64,000 bases of DNA, from NCBI GenBank assembly GCA_965221185.1, contig OZ244866.1, positions 1,116,001-1,180,000 of the forward strand, read 5' to 3'. Position 1 is the stretch's first letter. The number at the start of each line of letters is the position of its first letter. Positions 14,962 through 24,231 of the stretch are shown here, piece after piece. The translations under genes were made by a program, and so were the position numbers. Under the pieces are notes generated by a model, which was given only the letters and a program-made list of their open reading frames with translations, did not search any database and was not told the origin of the DNA. This DNA is from Aldehydirespirator sp965221185 (GTDB taxonomy: Bacteria > Actinomycetota > Acidimicrobiia > Acidimicrobiales > Aldehydirespiratoraceae).

Positions 14962-17448
14962 ATGGCGACTAAGGGAGCCAAGCCGGCTGATCGCGCCTCG
15001 GGCGCGTCCAAGCCGGACAAGCGGGGCGCGCGGCGAGGGTCGGCCGCGGTCGGCTCGGTGGTGCGCCGCCACCGCCAAGACATCTGGGGCCTGGCCTCTA
15101 TCGTGGCCGGACTGCTTGTGGCCGGCAGCGTCTGGTTCTCGGCGGCCGGGCGGGTGGGCGAGCAGGTCGATCAGGGCCTCGCCGCCGGGTTCGGCCTGGT
15201 GCGCGCCGCCCTGCCCATCGGGCTGGCCGCGGTGGGGGCGGCCGCGCTGTGGGGCGGACGTCGTAGCGAACCCGCGGACCGGGCCGCAGATGGCGATGAC
15301 GCCACGGGGGACGCTCCGGGCGTCGGTGCCGCGCCGGTCGAGGGATCCGACGCCGGTGCCAGGATGGTGTTGGGCGGCGTGCTGCTGGTGGTCTCGTCAA
15401 CGGGGTTGCTGCATCTGGCCAGGGGCCGTCCAGGGTTGGGCGACGGCCTCGATGAGTTCGGCGCCGCGGGCGGTGCTCTGGGAGTTGGGATTGGGGGCTT
15501 CCTGCACGCCTGGACCGCCCTGTGGGGCTCGGTTCTGCTGCTCATCTTCATCGGGCTGATCGGCCTGATCGTGGTAACCCGACTGTCGGTTCGGTCGGTC
15601 GCCGCGGCCGTGCTTGCCGTGCTGCGCCCGGGATGGCGGATCCTGCGGGACGCCGTGGTCAATCTGTTCAGTGACATTAAGGAGGCTCCGGCCGGCCCCG
15701 GTGCCGACGGCCTACCTCCCTACGGACGTCCCGAGACCACACCCGTCGGTGTGGACCCGCACGCGAGCCTCGCCGGCGCCGGTGACGAGCCCCCTCCGGC
15801 CCCGGCCGTGCCCGCCCCGCTTGCGGAGGTCGCGCCCGCCGCGCCCGCCGCTCCCGCGAAGCCCGTTGGTGCAGGCGCTGGCAGTAAGAGCCGCAACGGC
15901 CCGTCCAAATGGAAGCTCCCGCCCACCAAGATTCTGGCTGCGACGCCCTCGCGCCAGATCGACAAGGCCGCCGTGGCCGAGCGCGGCCAGCTCCTGCAGG
16001 CCACTCTGGCCCGCTTCGATGTGCTCACCATCCTGCTGGAGCCGGTGGTCGGGCCGACCGTCACCCGCTTCGTGCTGGAACTGGGTGAGGGCGTCAAAGT
16101 CTCCAAGCTCGAGAACCTGCGCAAGGACATCGCCTACGCGATGGCGTCGCCGGACGTGCGCATCCTGGCCCCGATCCCGGGCCGGCGGGCCATCGGCGTG
16201 GAGGTCCCAAACCTCGACCGCCAGATTGTGCGGCTCGGCGACGTGCTGCGATCACCGGAAGCAGGCGCGGCGGAGCACCCCCTGGAGGTGGCCATCGGCC
16301 GTGACATCAACGGCCAGTCGATGATGATAAACCTGGCGACCACGCCTCATTTGCTGATTGCCGGAGCCACCGGAGCCGGCAAGTCATCATGCCTCAACTC
16401 GCTGATCACCTCGGTGCTGATGCGGTCCACGCCCGACGACGTCCGCATGATCCTGGTCGACCCCAAGCGGGTGGAGATGGGCCAGTACGACCGCGTCCCG
16501 CATCTGCTGACGGCTCCGGTGACAGACCCTCGCAAGGCGGCCAATGCGCTGAGTTGGGCCGTGCGGGAGATGGAGCGGCGCTACGACCTGCTCCACGAGA
16601 CCGGGTTCCGGGACATAACCGGCTACAACGGCGCCGTCGACGCCGACGCCCTACAGCCCCCGCCCGGGGCCAGGGACGCCGACGGCGAGCCGCGGCGGTA
16701 CCAACGCCTGCCGTTCGTGCTCGTGGTGGTGGACGAGCTCGCCGACCTGATGATGGTGGCCGCCCGTGATGTCGAGGAGTCGATCGCCCGGATCGCCCAG
16801 ATGGCTCGTGCCGTGGGCATCCACCTGGTGATCGCCACCCAGCGGCCGTCGGTGAACATCATCACCGGGGTGATCAAGGCCAACATCCCGGCCCGGCTCG
16901 CGTTCGCAGTGTCGAGCCTGACCGACTCGCGGGTGATCCTAGACCAGCACGGCGCGGAGCGGCTGGTGGGCCAGGGCGACATGCTCTGGCTCGGCCCCTC
17001 GTCGTCGACACCTCACCGCATCCAGGGCTGTTGGGTAACGGAGGACGAGGTCCGCGCCGTGGTCGGGCACTGGGTGGAGCAGGAGCCCGACTTCCACGAC
17101 GACCCGTCCGTTTCCACCGACGGACCGCCCGGCGGCCAGTCTGGCGGCTCGTCGCAGCTGGGGCCTCACGTCGGCGGGGCTCCGATCATGCCCACGAGCA
17201 TCACGGAAGCGCCTCCGGCGGACCAAGACGACGGCGACGAGCTGCTCGAAGCGGCCCTGGCCCTGGTGGTCGAGACCCAGCTCGGCTCCACGTCGATGCT
17301 GCAGCGCAGGCTGCGCGTGGGCTTCGCTCGGGCGGGGCGGATCATGGACCTGCTCGAACAGCGGGGCGTGGTAGGCCCGTCCACGGGCTCGAAGGCCCGG
17401 GAGGTCCTCATCACCCCCGAGGAGTTCGAGAGCAGGCAGTCCCGCTGA
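14962..17448 (+). CDS. ftsK: DNA translocase FtsK/SpoIIIE
   Basis: This 828-residue septal DNA pump moves chromosome ends during division. It has a basic N terminus, several membrane helices in the first 230 residues, a Pro/Ala-rich linker (about 265-315), the alpha/beta motor and a C-terminal winged-helix gamma domain. The Walker A GATGAGKSS lies near residues 468-476, and Walker B is LVVVDELADLMM. The gamma domain reads TSMLQRRLRVGFARAGRIMD, which recognises KOPS-like DNA sites in known members. The linker is short compared with E. coli FtsK and typical of Actinobacteria. Confidence 0.96.
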   Translation: MATKGAKPADRASGASKPDKRGARRGSAAVGSVVRRHRQDIWGLASIVAGLLVAGSVWFSAAGRVGEQVDQGLAAGFGLVRAALPIGLAAVGAAALWGGRRSEPADRAADGDDATGDAPGVGAAPVEGSDAGARMVLGGVLLVVSSTGLLHLARGRPGLGDGLDEFGAAGGALGVGIGGFLHAWTALWGSVLLLIFIGLIGLIVVTRLSVRSVAAAVLAVLRPGWRILRDAVVNLFSDIKEAPAGPGADGLPPYGRPETTPVGVDPHASLAGAGDEPPPAPAVPAPLAEVAPAAPAAPAKPVGAGAGSKSRNGPSKWKLPPTKILAATPSRQIDKAAVAERGQLLQATLARFDVLTILLEPVVGPTVTRFVLELGEGVKVSKLENLRKDIAYAMASPDVRILAPIPGRRAIGVEVPNLDRQIVRLGDVLRSPEAGAAEHPLEVAIGRDINGQSMMINLATTPHLLIAGATGAGKSSCLNSLITSVLMRSTPDDVRMILVDPKRVEMGQYDRVPHLLTAPVTDPRKAANALSWAVREMERRYDLLHETGFRDITGYNGAVDADALQPPPGARDADGEPRRYQRLPFVLVVVDELADLMMVAARDVEESIARIAQMARAVGIHLVIATQRPSVNIITGVIKANIPARLAFAVSSLTDSRVILDQHGAERLVGQGDMLWLGPSSSTPHRIQGCWVTEDEVRAVVGHWVEQEPDFHDDPSVSTDGPPGGQSGGSSQLGPHVGGAPIMPTSITEAPPADQDDGDELLEAALALVVETQLGSTSMLQRRLRVGFARAGRIMDLLEQRGVVGPSTGSKAREVLITPEEFESRQSR

Positions 17449-17481
17449 CATGATCGCGGGCCCGGCACTTCGCTAGTCCTG

Positions 17482-18429
17482 ATGCTGCTCGGCTTCGCCT
17501 TCTCGATCATCGGTCTCGTGGTGCTGTCGCTCGCGGCCGACCAGTTCGTGCGGGGTGCGGCCAGGCTGGCCGTCGTGCTGCGGATGGCGCCGATCGTCGT
17601 GGGCGCCGTCGTGGTGGGGTTCGGAACGAGCGCGCCCGAGATGCTGGTGTCGGCGATGGCCGCGGCCAACGGACGGCTCGACATCGGCGTCGGCAACATC
17701 ATCGGCTCCAACGTCGCCAACATCTCCCTGGTGCTCGGCGCGGCGTCGTTCGTGGCGGTTGTGCCGGTGAGCTCCAGCGTGATTCGGCGCGACGCCGCGG
17801 TGTCGGTGGCGGCTGTGGCGATCTTCGCTCTGCTCGTGCAGGGCGAACTCGGTCGCCTGGAGGGGCTGGTGATGCTGGCTGCTCTCGGGGCCTGGTTCGT
17901 GCTGATCCTGCGCGGGGCCCGCACCGGGGAGGGCGAAGCCGAGATGGACGACCTCTCCGAGATCGTGGGCGAGGATCCCCCTGCCCTCGGGATCGAGACG
18001 CTGCGCACCGTCGTGTCGCTCGCGTTGGTCGCAGGCTCGGCTTACGTGCTCGTGGAGGGCGCCGAACGCGTGGCCGAGGCGCTCAACCTGTCGGGCGGCT
18101 TCGTGGGCTATACCTTGGTCGCCGTCGGAACGTCTGCGCCCGAGCTGGTCACTGCGGTAGCCGCGGCCCGCCAGCGAGAGACGGAACTCCTGGTCGGCAA
18201 CCTGCTAGGGAGCAACGTGTTCAACTCGCTGGCCGTGGGCGGCGTTATCGGCCTCGTCGGATCGGGACCGGTGGGCGACGTCACGCTGCAGACGCTGGGG
18301 TCGTCGATGATGGTGGTGATCTGTGTGGTGAGCTGGGTGGCTATGGCCATCGGCCGCCGGGTCAGTCGCATCGACGGGGTTGTGCTGCTGAGTCTGTGGG
18401 TAGTGAGCATCGTCCTGCTGGCCGCCTGA
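17482..18429 (+). CDS. sodium/calcium exchanger family protein (YrbG-like)
   Basis: This 315-residue inner-membrane antiporter of the CaCA superfamily has two homologous halves. The two signature repeats are GFGTSAPEMLVSAMAA followed by GNIIGSNVANISLVLG, and VGTSAPELVTAVAAA followed by GNLLGSNVFNSLAVGG. An acidic cytoplasmic loop (EGEAEMDDLSEIVGED) separates the halves. It probably exchanges Ca2+ or another cation for Na+ or H+. It starts 33 bp after ftsK. Confidence 0.92.
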   Translation: MLLGFAFSIIGLVVLSLAADQFVRGAARLAVVLRMAPIVVGAVVVGFGTSAPEMLVSAMAAANGRLDIGVGNIIGSNVANISLVLGAASFVAVVPVSSSVIRRDAAVSVAAVAIFALLVQGELGRLEGLVMLAALGAWFVLILRGARTGEGEAEMDDLSEIVGEDPPALGIETLRTVVSLALVAGSAYVLVEGAERVAEALNLSGGFVGYTLVAVGTSAPELVTAVAAARQRETELLVGNLLGSNVFNSLAVGGVIGLVGSGPVGDVTLQTLGSSMMVVICVVSWVAMAIGRRVSRIDGVVLLSLWVVSIVLLAA

Positions 18430-18431
18430 CC

Positions 18432-18499
18432 CTGCTACCGGGGTTCCTAATGGCGTCAGACGGGAGCGCACACTGGTGAGATCCCGGGAACCCCAGCAG
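18432..18499. other. long-range inverted repeat in the intergenic region
   Basis: CTGCT and GGGGTTCC (18432-18447) are complementary to GGAACCCC and AGCAG (18487-18499), with a 3-nt bulge on the 5' arm and a loop of about 40 nt. It lies downstream of the exchanger gene and could be a terminator or leader structure. The rest of the intergenic region shows nothing recognisable. Confidence 0.3.
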
Positions 18500-18546
18500 G
18501 CGGAAGAACGTCTCAGAGGTATGCCATCAGGCGCGAGCGCACGGCC

Positions 18547-19599
18547 GTGAGACGGCCCGGCTCTCTGGCGTGCGTCCTGGTGTGCGTCGGCACTCTAAGT
18601 GCCGGCTGCGCGTCAGATTCATTGGACGGGAGCCCGCCTGTCGCGAATGAGCCGTCCGCCACCGCTGCCGATCCTTCGATCCCGGGGGACGCCGCGCCAC
18701 CTCCGGATTCGGCGGCTCCAGAATCAGACACGTCGGCACCAACGACTTCGCCACCCTCCGAGGAGGAGGTCGTGGCCGTCGAGGAGCCTGCGGCATCTGA
18801 GGAGCTTGCGGTATCTGAGGAGCCAGCCGCAGACGAGCCGCGAGCGGAGGTGTCGGTGTTCCCGCCCCGCGACGACGGCAATGGCGTGGCCCGCTGGACC
18901 GTCGAGATCATCGAATGGTTCCCGCACGATCCGGAGGCCTTCACCCAGGGCCTTGAGGTCGCCGGCAGCACCATGTATGAGAGCACCGGCCTTCGGGGTC
19001 GCTCCTCGCTACGGACCGCGAACTCGGTCACCGGCGAGATTGCCGAGCGGGTCGACCTGCCCGCCGAGTTCTTCGGCGAGGGGCTCACTGTCGTCGGTGA
19101 CGAGATCGTCCAGCTCACCTGGCAGAGCGGCACTGCCCTCGTCTACGACCGCTTCACGCTCGAGCTGGTGGGGGAGCACAGCTACGAAGGCGAGGGCTGG
19201 GGGCTCTGCGCGATGGGAGACGTGCTGATCATGTCGGATGGCTCGGACCGGCTGGCACGCCGGGATCCTCAAACGTTCGAACTGCTCGGCACCGTGACGG
19301 TGACCGCGTCGGATTATGACGGTCGGCTCGACTATCTGAACGAGCTCGAGTGCGTCGAGGGCATGGTGATCGCCAATGTTTGGCAGACCGAGCGGCTGCT
19401 GGTGATCGATCCGGAGTCGGGCCGGGTTGTGGCGGCCATCGACGCCGGGCCCCTCGTCGACGATGTGCGCCAGAACTCTGCCGCAAGCGACATAGATGTT
19501 CTAAACGGGGTGGCCTTTGATCAGAGCACCGGCACGCTATGGATGACCGGCAAGCTGTGGCCCCGGCTTTACAGGGGTCGCATAGTGGAGGTGCCCTAG
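18547..19599 (+). CDS. glutaminyl-peptide cyclotransferase-like lipoprotein
   Basis: This 350-residue exported protein has a lipobox (TLSAGC) about 20 residues in. A low-complexity Ser/Pro/Glu linker (about 25-105) follows, with repeated EEPAASEELAVSEEP-type units, then a five-bladed beta-propeller of the plant/bacterial glutamine cyclotransferase family. Motifs include FPHDPEAFTQGLE, YESTGLRGRSSLR, ELTWQSGTALVYD-like strands and LNELECVEGMVIANVWQT. Family members convert N-terminal Gln to pyroglutamate. The GTG start gives a complete signal peptide. The next gene starts on the base after the stop codon. Confidence 0.85.
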   Translation: MRRPGSLACVLVCVGTLSAGCASDSLDGSPPVANEPSATAADPSIPGDAAPPPDSAAPESDTSAPTTSPPSEEEVVAVEEPAASEELAVSEEPAADEPRAEVSVFPPRDDGNGVARWTVEIIEWFPHDPEAFTQGLEVAGSTMYESTGLRGRSSLRTANSVTGEIAERVDLPAEFFGEGLTVVGDEIVQLTWQSGTALVYDRFTLELVGEHSYEGEGWGLCAMGDVLIMSDGSDRLARRDPQTFELLGTVTVTASDYDGRLDYLNELECVEGMVIANVWQTERLLVIDPESGRVVAAIDAGPLVDDVRQNSAASDIDVLNGVAFDQSTGTLWMTGKLWPRLYRGRIVEVP

Positions 19600-20766
19600 G
19601 TGGGATTGAGGACCGGCGCGCTGCGGGGCAGCGCCCTATTGGCTGCCGTGCTGATGGCGTCAGCATGCACGGGCGGCTCCGCGTTCCGCTCGTCCGAAGG
19701 GACGTCGCCCACCCTGCCGCCTCCCTCAACCACTGCATGGGAGCCACCGCCCACAAGTCCGATCGCGACTTCGGTGGACACGACGACAACCGAGCCTGAC
19801 CGGGCCTGGACGCTGCTGGCCGGCGGCGATGTGCTGATGACACGAACCGAGCCGGCGGGCGTGGACCCCTTCGCATCGCTGGACCCCCCTCTGGGTTCGT
19901 CGGACTTCTCCCTGGTGAACGTGGAGATGTCCATCAGCGACCGCGGGACGCCCCACTGGAAGGAGTTCGTGTTCCGGGCACGACCGTCGGCGGCGGAGCG
20001 CATCGCGGCCGGCGGCGTCAGTGTGGCCAACCTGGCCAACAACCATGCCAACGACTACGGCTCCGACGCCCTGTTGGACACCGTCGACCTGCTGGAAGCG
20101 GCCGGTGTGGTGACCATCGGCGCTGGTCGCAACGCCGATGAGGCCTACCAGTACCGGCTCCTGTCCGCCGAGAACGGCGTTCGCGTGGCCTTCGTGGGCG
20201 CCTCCATGATCGTGCCCTCCAGCTTCGCCGCCGGCGCCGCCACGCCGGGGATCGCGTCGGCGCACTCGCCGGCCCGCGCCCGCGTCCTCGACACTGTGCG
20301 GGCCGCGGCCGCCGCGGCCGACGCGGTGATTGTTGCGGTCCACTGGGGCATTGAGCGCGACACCTGCCCCAGCAACGAACAGCGCCTCTTCGCCCGGCAA
20401 CTTCTCGACGCCGGCGCCGACGCCGTCATCGGTCACCATCCTCACGTGCTGCAGCCCGTGGAGTTAGTTGGCAGCAAGCTGGTGGCCTACTCGCTCGGGA
20501 ACTTCATCTGGCACGTACGCTCGGGCATCCTCGGTGAGACCGGAGTGCTGCAGATCGACTTCGACGGCGACGAAGTCGTGGCATGGGAGTTTCACCCGCA
20601 CCTTCTCGACGCCAACGGCGCGCCCGCTCCGGCCGACTCCGGCGAGCGCGTCGAGCGCATCCGCGACATCGTCTCGGGCAACTGCGCCCCCCATGACCCT
20701 CCGCCGCCCGAGCGCGGCACGACGACCACGACTCTGCCCCCTCCGACCGGCACTGCGGGCGTCTAG
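19600..20766 (+). CDS. CapA family lipoprotein (poly-gamma-glutamate synthesis type)
   Basis: This 388-residue protein has a lipobox (LMASAC) after an N-terminal helix, a Thr/Pro-rich linker and a metallophosphoesterase-like CapA domain. Family motifs are LLAGGDVLMTR, LVNVEMSISDRG, VANLANNHANDYG, VAVHWGIERD, and GADAVIGHHPHVLQP with YSLGNFIW. CapA/PgsA proteins take part in export or polymerisation of anionic polymers, although many members have unknown roles. The GTG start directly abuts the preceding stop, so translation is probably coupled to the cyclotransferase gene. Confidence 0.9.
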   Translation: MGLRTGALRGSALLAAVLMASACTGGSAFRSSEGTSPTLPPPSTTAWEPPPTSPIATSVDTTTTEPDRAWTLLAGGDVLMTRTEPAGVDPFASLDPPLGSSDFSLVNVEMSISDRGTPHWKEFVFRARPSAAERIAAGGVSVANLANNHANDYGSDALLDTVDLLEAAGVVTIGAGRNADEAYQYRLLSAENGVRVAFVGASMIVPSSFAAGAATPGIASAHSPARARVLDTVRAAAAAADAVIVAVHWGIERDTCPSNEQRLFARQLLDAGADAVIGHHPHVLQPVELVGSKLVAYSLGNFIWHVRSGILGETGVLQIDFDGDEVVAWEFHPHLLDANGAPAPADSGERVERIRDIVSGNCAPHDPPPPERGTTTTTLPPPTGTAGV

Positions 20767-20876
20767 GACTGATCGGCCGAGCTCCTGAGGTGGCCGCGCG
20801 GGGTGAACTGGCCACGGCGCCATAGCGCCCCTCGGCGGGCCGGTGCCCAGACCGGGGTACCTTGGTCGCGGTCTCT

Positions 20877-22175
20877 ATGTACGACAGGCCCAAGTCCTTC
20901 GTGGTGCACACCCTGGGGTGTCCCAAGAACCAGGTCGACTCCGACAAGCTGACCGGGCTGCTGGTCGCCGACGGCCTGTCGCCGGCCCGCGACGCGGCGG
21001 AGGCCGATGTGGTCGTCGTCAACACCTGCGCCTTCGTGGAGGAGGCCCGGCAGGAGTCGATCGACACGATCCTGGCGCTGGCCGAGACCAAGGCGCCCGG
21101 CGCGTCGCTGGTGGTGACCGGATGCCTCGCGGAGCGCTACGGAGACGAGTTGGCCGAGGCCCTCCCCGAGGTCGACCGGATCGCCGGATTCGGCGCCGCC
21201 CTCACGGCCGCGGCCGCGGCCCCGACCAGCTCCCGGCCCGGTCCCGTGCCAGTGGAGCTGCGCCGCCCGGATCCTCGCCCAGTTCCGGCCTTCGACCTGC
21301 TCAACCTTCCCCGGCCGCCATCGCCCCGCCCGTGGGCGTACGTCAAGATCGCCGAGGGATGCGACCGGGCCTGCGGCTTCTGCGCCATCCCCAGCTTCCG
21401 CGGCCCGCAGCGCAGCCGCTCCGTGGAGCAGATCCTCGCCGAGGTGGAGCAGCTCGACGCGGCCGAGATCGTGCTCGTGGCCCAGGATCTCGCCTCATAC
21501 GGCCGGGATCAGGGGCAGGGTGAGCGCCGGATCGTGCCGCTGGTGGAGGCCGTGTCGGCCCGGGTCGCCCGCACCCGGCTGCTGTACCTGTACCCGTCGG
21601 ACCTCAATGACGCCCTGATCGACGCCATCTGCGCCACCGGTGTGCCCTACTTCGACCTGTCGCTGCAGCACGTCTCCAGGCCGCTGCTGCGTCGCATGCG
21701 GCGCTGGGGCGACGGCCCGCGGTTCCTGGCCCGCATCGAGACGATCCGCCAGCGCGAGCCCGACGCGGCCTTCCGGTCCAACTTCATAGTCGGCTACCCG
21801 GGCGAGACCGAGGACGACCACGACCTGCTGCTGCGCTTCGTGGAGGAGGCCCAGCTCGACTGGTGCGGGTTCTTCGCCTATTCCGAGGAGGCCGGGACCT
21901 ACTCGTCGACCCTCGACTGCAGGGTGGATGAGGGCCTGCGCTCTGAGCGCCTGGCGGAGTTGGGGGAGATGCAGGACGCCATCACCGCCCGGCGCCGCGA
22001 CCTGCTGGTCGGTCGGCGGGTCGATGTGCTCGTGGATGAGCCCGGCGTGGGCCGCACCCACCGCGAGGCTCCCGAGATCGACGGCGTCGTGGCTGTGCCC
22101 GAGACCCTCGCGCCGGGTACCTTCGCAGACGTGACGGTGAGGGCGGCCGCGGGCTGCGATCTGGTGGCGGCATGA
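20877..22175 (+). CDS. rimO: ribosomal protein uS12 methylthiotransferase RimO
   Basis: This radical-SAM enzyme methylthiolates the conserved aspartate of ribosomal protein S12. It has an N-terminal UPF0004 domain with the three auxiliary-cluster cysteines (TLGCPKNQVDSD, NTCAFVEEARQES, TGCLAERYG), the radical-SAM motif CDRACGFC, and a C-terminal TRAM-like domain. CPKNQVD separates it from MiaB. The ATG at 20877 is preferred; an in-frame TTG at 20862 is possible. It overlaps pgsA by four bases. About 432 residues, the family's usual length. Confidence 0.94.
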   Translation: MYDRPKSFVVHTLGCPKNQVDSDKLTGLLVADGLSPARDAAEADVVVVNTCAFVEEARQESIDTILALAETKAPGASLVVTGCLAERYGDELAEALPEVDRIAGFGAALTAAAAAPTSSRPGPVPVELRRPDPRPVPAFDLLNLPRPPSPRPWAYVKIAEGCDRACGFCAIPSFRGPQRSRSVEQILAEVEQLDAAEIVLVAQDLASYGRDQGQGERRIVPLVEAVSARVARTRLLYLYPSDLNDALIDAICATGVPYFDLSLQHVSRPLLRRMRRWGDGPRFLARIETIRQREPDAAFRSNFIVGYPGETEDDHDLLLRFVEEAQLDWCGFFAYSEEAGTYSSTLDCRVDEGLRSERLAELGEMQDAITARRRDLLVGRRVDVLVDEPGVGRTHREAPEIDGVVAVPETLAPGTFADVTVRAAAGCDLVAA

Positions 22176-22789
22176 ACGAGCCCGGATTCGACCCCGCGGC
22201 GGTCTCACGGGAGGCGCCGGCCCAAGCCAGCCTGCTGCATCCGGCCAACCTGCTCACCCTCGCCCGCCTGCTGCTGTCGCCGGTGCTGTTCCTGCTGATC
22301 CTCCAGGCCGAGGACACCCGGGGCGCGTCGTGGGCCGCGTTCGGCTTGGGGCTGGCCCTGGCCGGCACCGACTTCTTCGACGGGCGGGTGGCCCGCCGGG
22401 CCAACGTTGTGAGCCGCAGCGGAGCATTCCTCGACCCGCTCGCCGACAAGGTGGTGGTGCTCGGCGCCGCTTTCTGCCTGGTGGCCGTGGAGCGCTACTG
22501 GTGGGTGCCGGTGACGATCATGGCGTTCCGGGAGCTGGGAATAACCGCCTGGCGGGCCCGGTGGGCCGGCGAGGGGGTCTCGATCCCGGCCCGACGCTCG
22601 GCCAAGTACAAGACCTTCGTGCAGGGCGTCGCCCTCGCCATGGCGGTCATGCCCTCGCTGGAGAGCGCCGACGCGGTGCTGACCGGGGCGCTGTGGGTGG
22701 CAGTGGCGTTCACACTCGTGACCGGCCTGCAGTACCTCCTCGACGGCCGGGCCGCGCAGGCTCCCGGCCGCTCCGACAGCCGGTCGTAG
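22172..22789 (+). CDS. pgsA: CDP-diacylglycerol--glycerol-3-phosphate 3-phosphatidyltransferase
   Basis: This 205-residue integral membrane enzyme makes phosphatidylglycerol phosphate, the precursor of PG and cardiolipin. The CDP-alcohol phosphotransferase signature is intact: D-FF-DG-RV-AR, eight residues, G-AFL-D-PLA-D (about residues 67-92). HPANLLTLARLLLSPVLF forms the first helix. The start overlaps the rimO stop (ATGA), and cinA follows, giving the actinobacterial rimO-pgsA-cinA order. Confidence 0.92.
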   Translation: MNEPGFDPAAVSREAPAQASLLHPANLLTLARLLLSPVLFLLILQAEDTRGASWAAFGLGLALAGTDFFDGRVARRANVVSRSGAFLDPLADKVVVLGAAFCLVAVERYWWVPVTIMAFRELGITAWRARWAGEGVSIPARRSAKYKTFVQGVALAMAVMPSLESADAVLTGALWVAVAFTLVTGLQYLLDGRAAQAPGRSDSRS

Positions 22790-22859
22790 AGAAGCGTCGT
22801 GACTCGCGGGACGGGTGACGGGCTCCCGCGGGCCGGGCGCGTGCAGGGGTGACGCCGCG

Positions 22860-24182
22860 GTGAGGTGCGAGGTCGTGGCGGTCGGCACGGAGCTGCTGCT
22901 CGGCCAGATCGTCGACACCAACTCGTCATGGATCGGCGAGCAGCTCGCCCTGGCCGGAATCGACAGTCACTTCCAGACCAAGGTCGGCGACAACCTCGAT
23001 CGGATGGCCGCTGCGCTCGAGCAGGCGCTGGAGCGCAGCGACGCGGTCATCGTGTGCGGCGGCCTGGGCCCCACCCCCGACGACATCACCCGCGAGGCGA
23101 TCGCGGCCGTGATGGGCGTCGAGCTGCGCCGCGACGAGGCTGTGGTCGAGCGGATCCGGGCCATGTTCTACCGCCGCGACCGCGAGATGCCGGCCAACAA
23201 CCTGCAGCAGGCCGATGTGCCGGTGGGGGCGCGGGTGATGGACGTTCAGCCCGGCACCGCCCCCGGCCTGATCTGCCCGATGAGGCGAGGCAGGGGGTCC
23301 GACCCGTCGGAATCGGCCGGCGACCAGGCTGGCGCGGACGGCGATCAGGCTGGCGCGGGCGGCGCTGAGAAGGTGCTCTACGCCGTGCCGGGCGTGCCGT
23401 GGGAGATGCAGAAGATGGTCAGCGAGTGCGTGCTGCCCGACCTGCAGGGCCGCGCCGGCGGGCGCCATGTGATCCGTAGCCGGACGCTCCGCACGTGGGG
23501 CTATTCGGAGTCGGGTCTGGCCGAGCTGCTGGAGCCGGAGATGAGCCGCCTCGACGAGACCGGGGAGGCGACCATCGCCTTCCTGGCCAGCGGCATGGAG
23601 GGCCTCAAGGTACGAATCACCGCCAAGGCCGGGAGCGACGGCGCTGTCCAGCGGGTCTTGGAGGGTGTGGAGGCCAGGGCCCGGGGAGTGATCGGGGAGG
23701 CGGTGTTCGGAGCCGACGACGACACGATGGAGTCGGTGGTGCTGGACCTGTTGCGCGCGCGGGGTCTGACGCTGGGTCTCGCTGAGTCGGTCACCGGCGG
23801 GCTGGTATCGGCTCGCCTCACCGACGTGCCCGGCGCCAGCGACGTGGTGCGGGGCGCGGTCGTGCCCTACCACCGGGCGCTGAAGACCGCGGTGCTTGGC
23901 GTCCCCGACGTGGTGGCCGTCAGCTCCGAGATGGTGCTGGCCATGGCCGCGGGGGCCTGCCGGGTGCTGGGCGCCGATGTCGGCTTGGCCACCAGCGGTG
24001 CGGCCGGACCGGACTCCCACGAGGGCGCGGAGGCGGGCACGGTATGGATCGGCCTGCACCTCGACGGCGAGGGCGAGGCGGTCAAGGTGCGCTTCAACAT
24101 GGCCCGTGCCATGGTGCGTCAGCTCGGCACGATCACCGCGTTGAACCTGTTGCGGACCCGCTTGCTCGCCCGCGGCGGCTGA
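22860..24182 (+). CDS. cinA: CinA family protein (nicotinamide-nucleotide amidase)
   Basis: This two-domain protein of about 440 residues has an N-terminal MoaB/MogA-like (COG1058) domain, with VAVGTELLLGQIVDTN and VCGGLGPTPDDITREA, and a C-terminal nicotinamide mononucleotide deamidase domain with GLAESVTGGLVSARLTDVPG and ATSGAAGPD. It probably recycles NMN arising from NAD cleavage. The GTG at 22860 is chosen because family homology begins directly there, although the frame stays open to 22815. A linker insertion holds a 21-bp tandem repeat (23322-23363) encoding DQAGADG and DQAGAGG. Confidence 0.93.
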   Translation: MRCEVVAVGTELLLGQIVDTNSSWIGEQLALAGIDSHFQTKVGDNLDRMAAALEQALERSDAVIVCGGLGPTPDDITREAIAAVMGVELRRDEAVVERIRAMFYRRDREMPANNLQQADVPVGARVMDVQPGTAPGLICPMRRGRGSDPSESAGDQAGADGDQAGAGGAEKVLYAVPGVPWEMQKMVSECVLPDLQGRAGGRHVIRSRTLRTWGYSESGLAELLEPEMSRLDETGEATIAFLASGMEGLKVRITAKAGSDGAVQRVLEGVEARARGVIGEAVFGADDDTMESVVLDLLRARGLTLGLAESVTGGLVSARLTDVPGASDVVRGAVVPYHRALKTAVLGVPDVVAVSSEMVLAMAAGACRVLGADVGLATSGAAGPDSHEGAEAGTVWIGLHLDGEGEAVKVRFNMARAMVRQLGTITALNLLRTRLLARGG

Positions 24183-24231
24183 GCGCGGCCTCGCGCCGCT
24201 TCGGAGTATTTCGCGCCACAATCAACTGTCG

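Noticed and set aside
20767..20876. Possible tRNA or small RNA before rimO
   Set aside because: No cloverleaf, TTC-loop motif or convincing hairpin with terminator could be formed. The same holds for the other intergenic gaps inspected, so no tRNA is reported.
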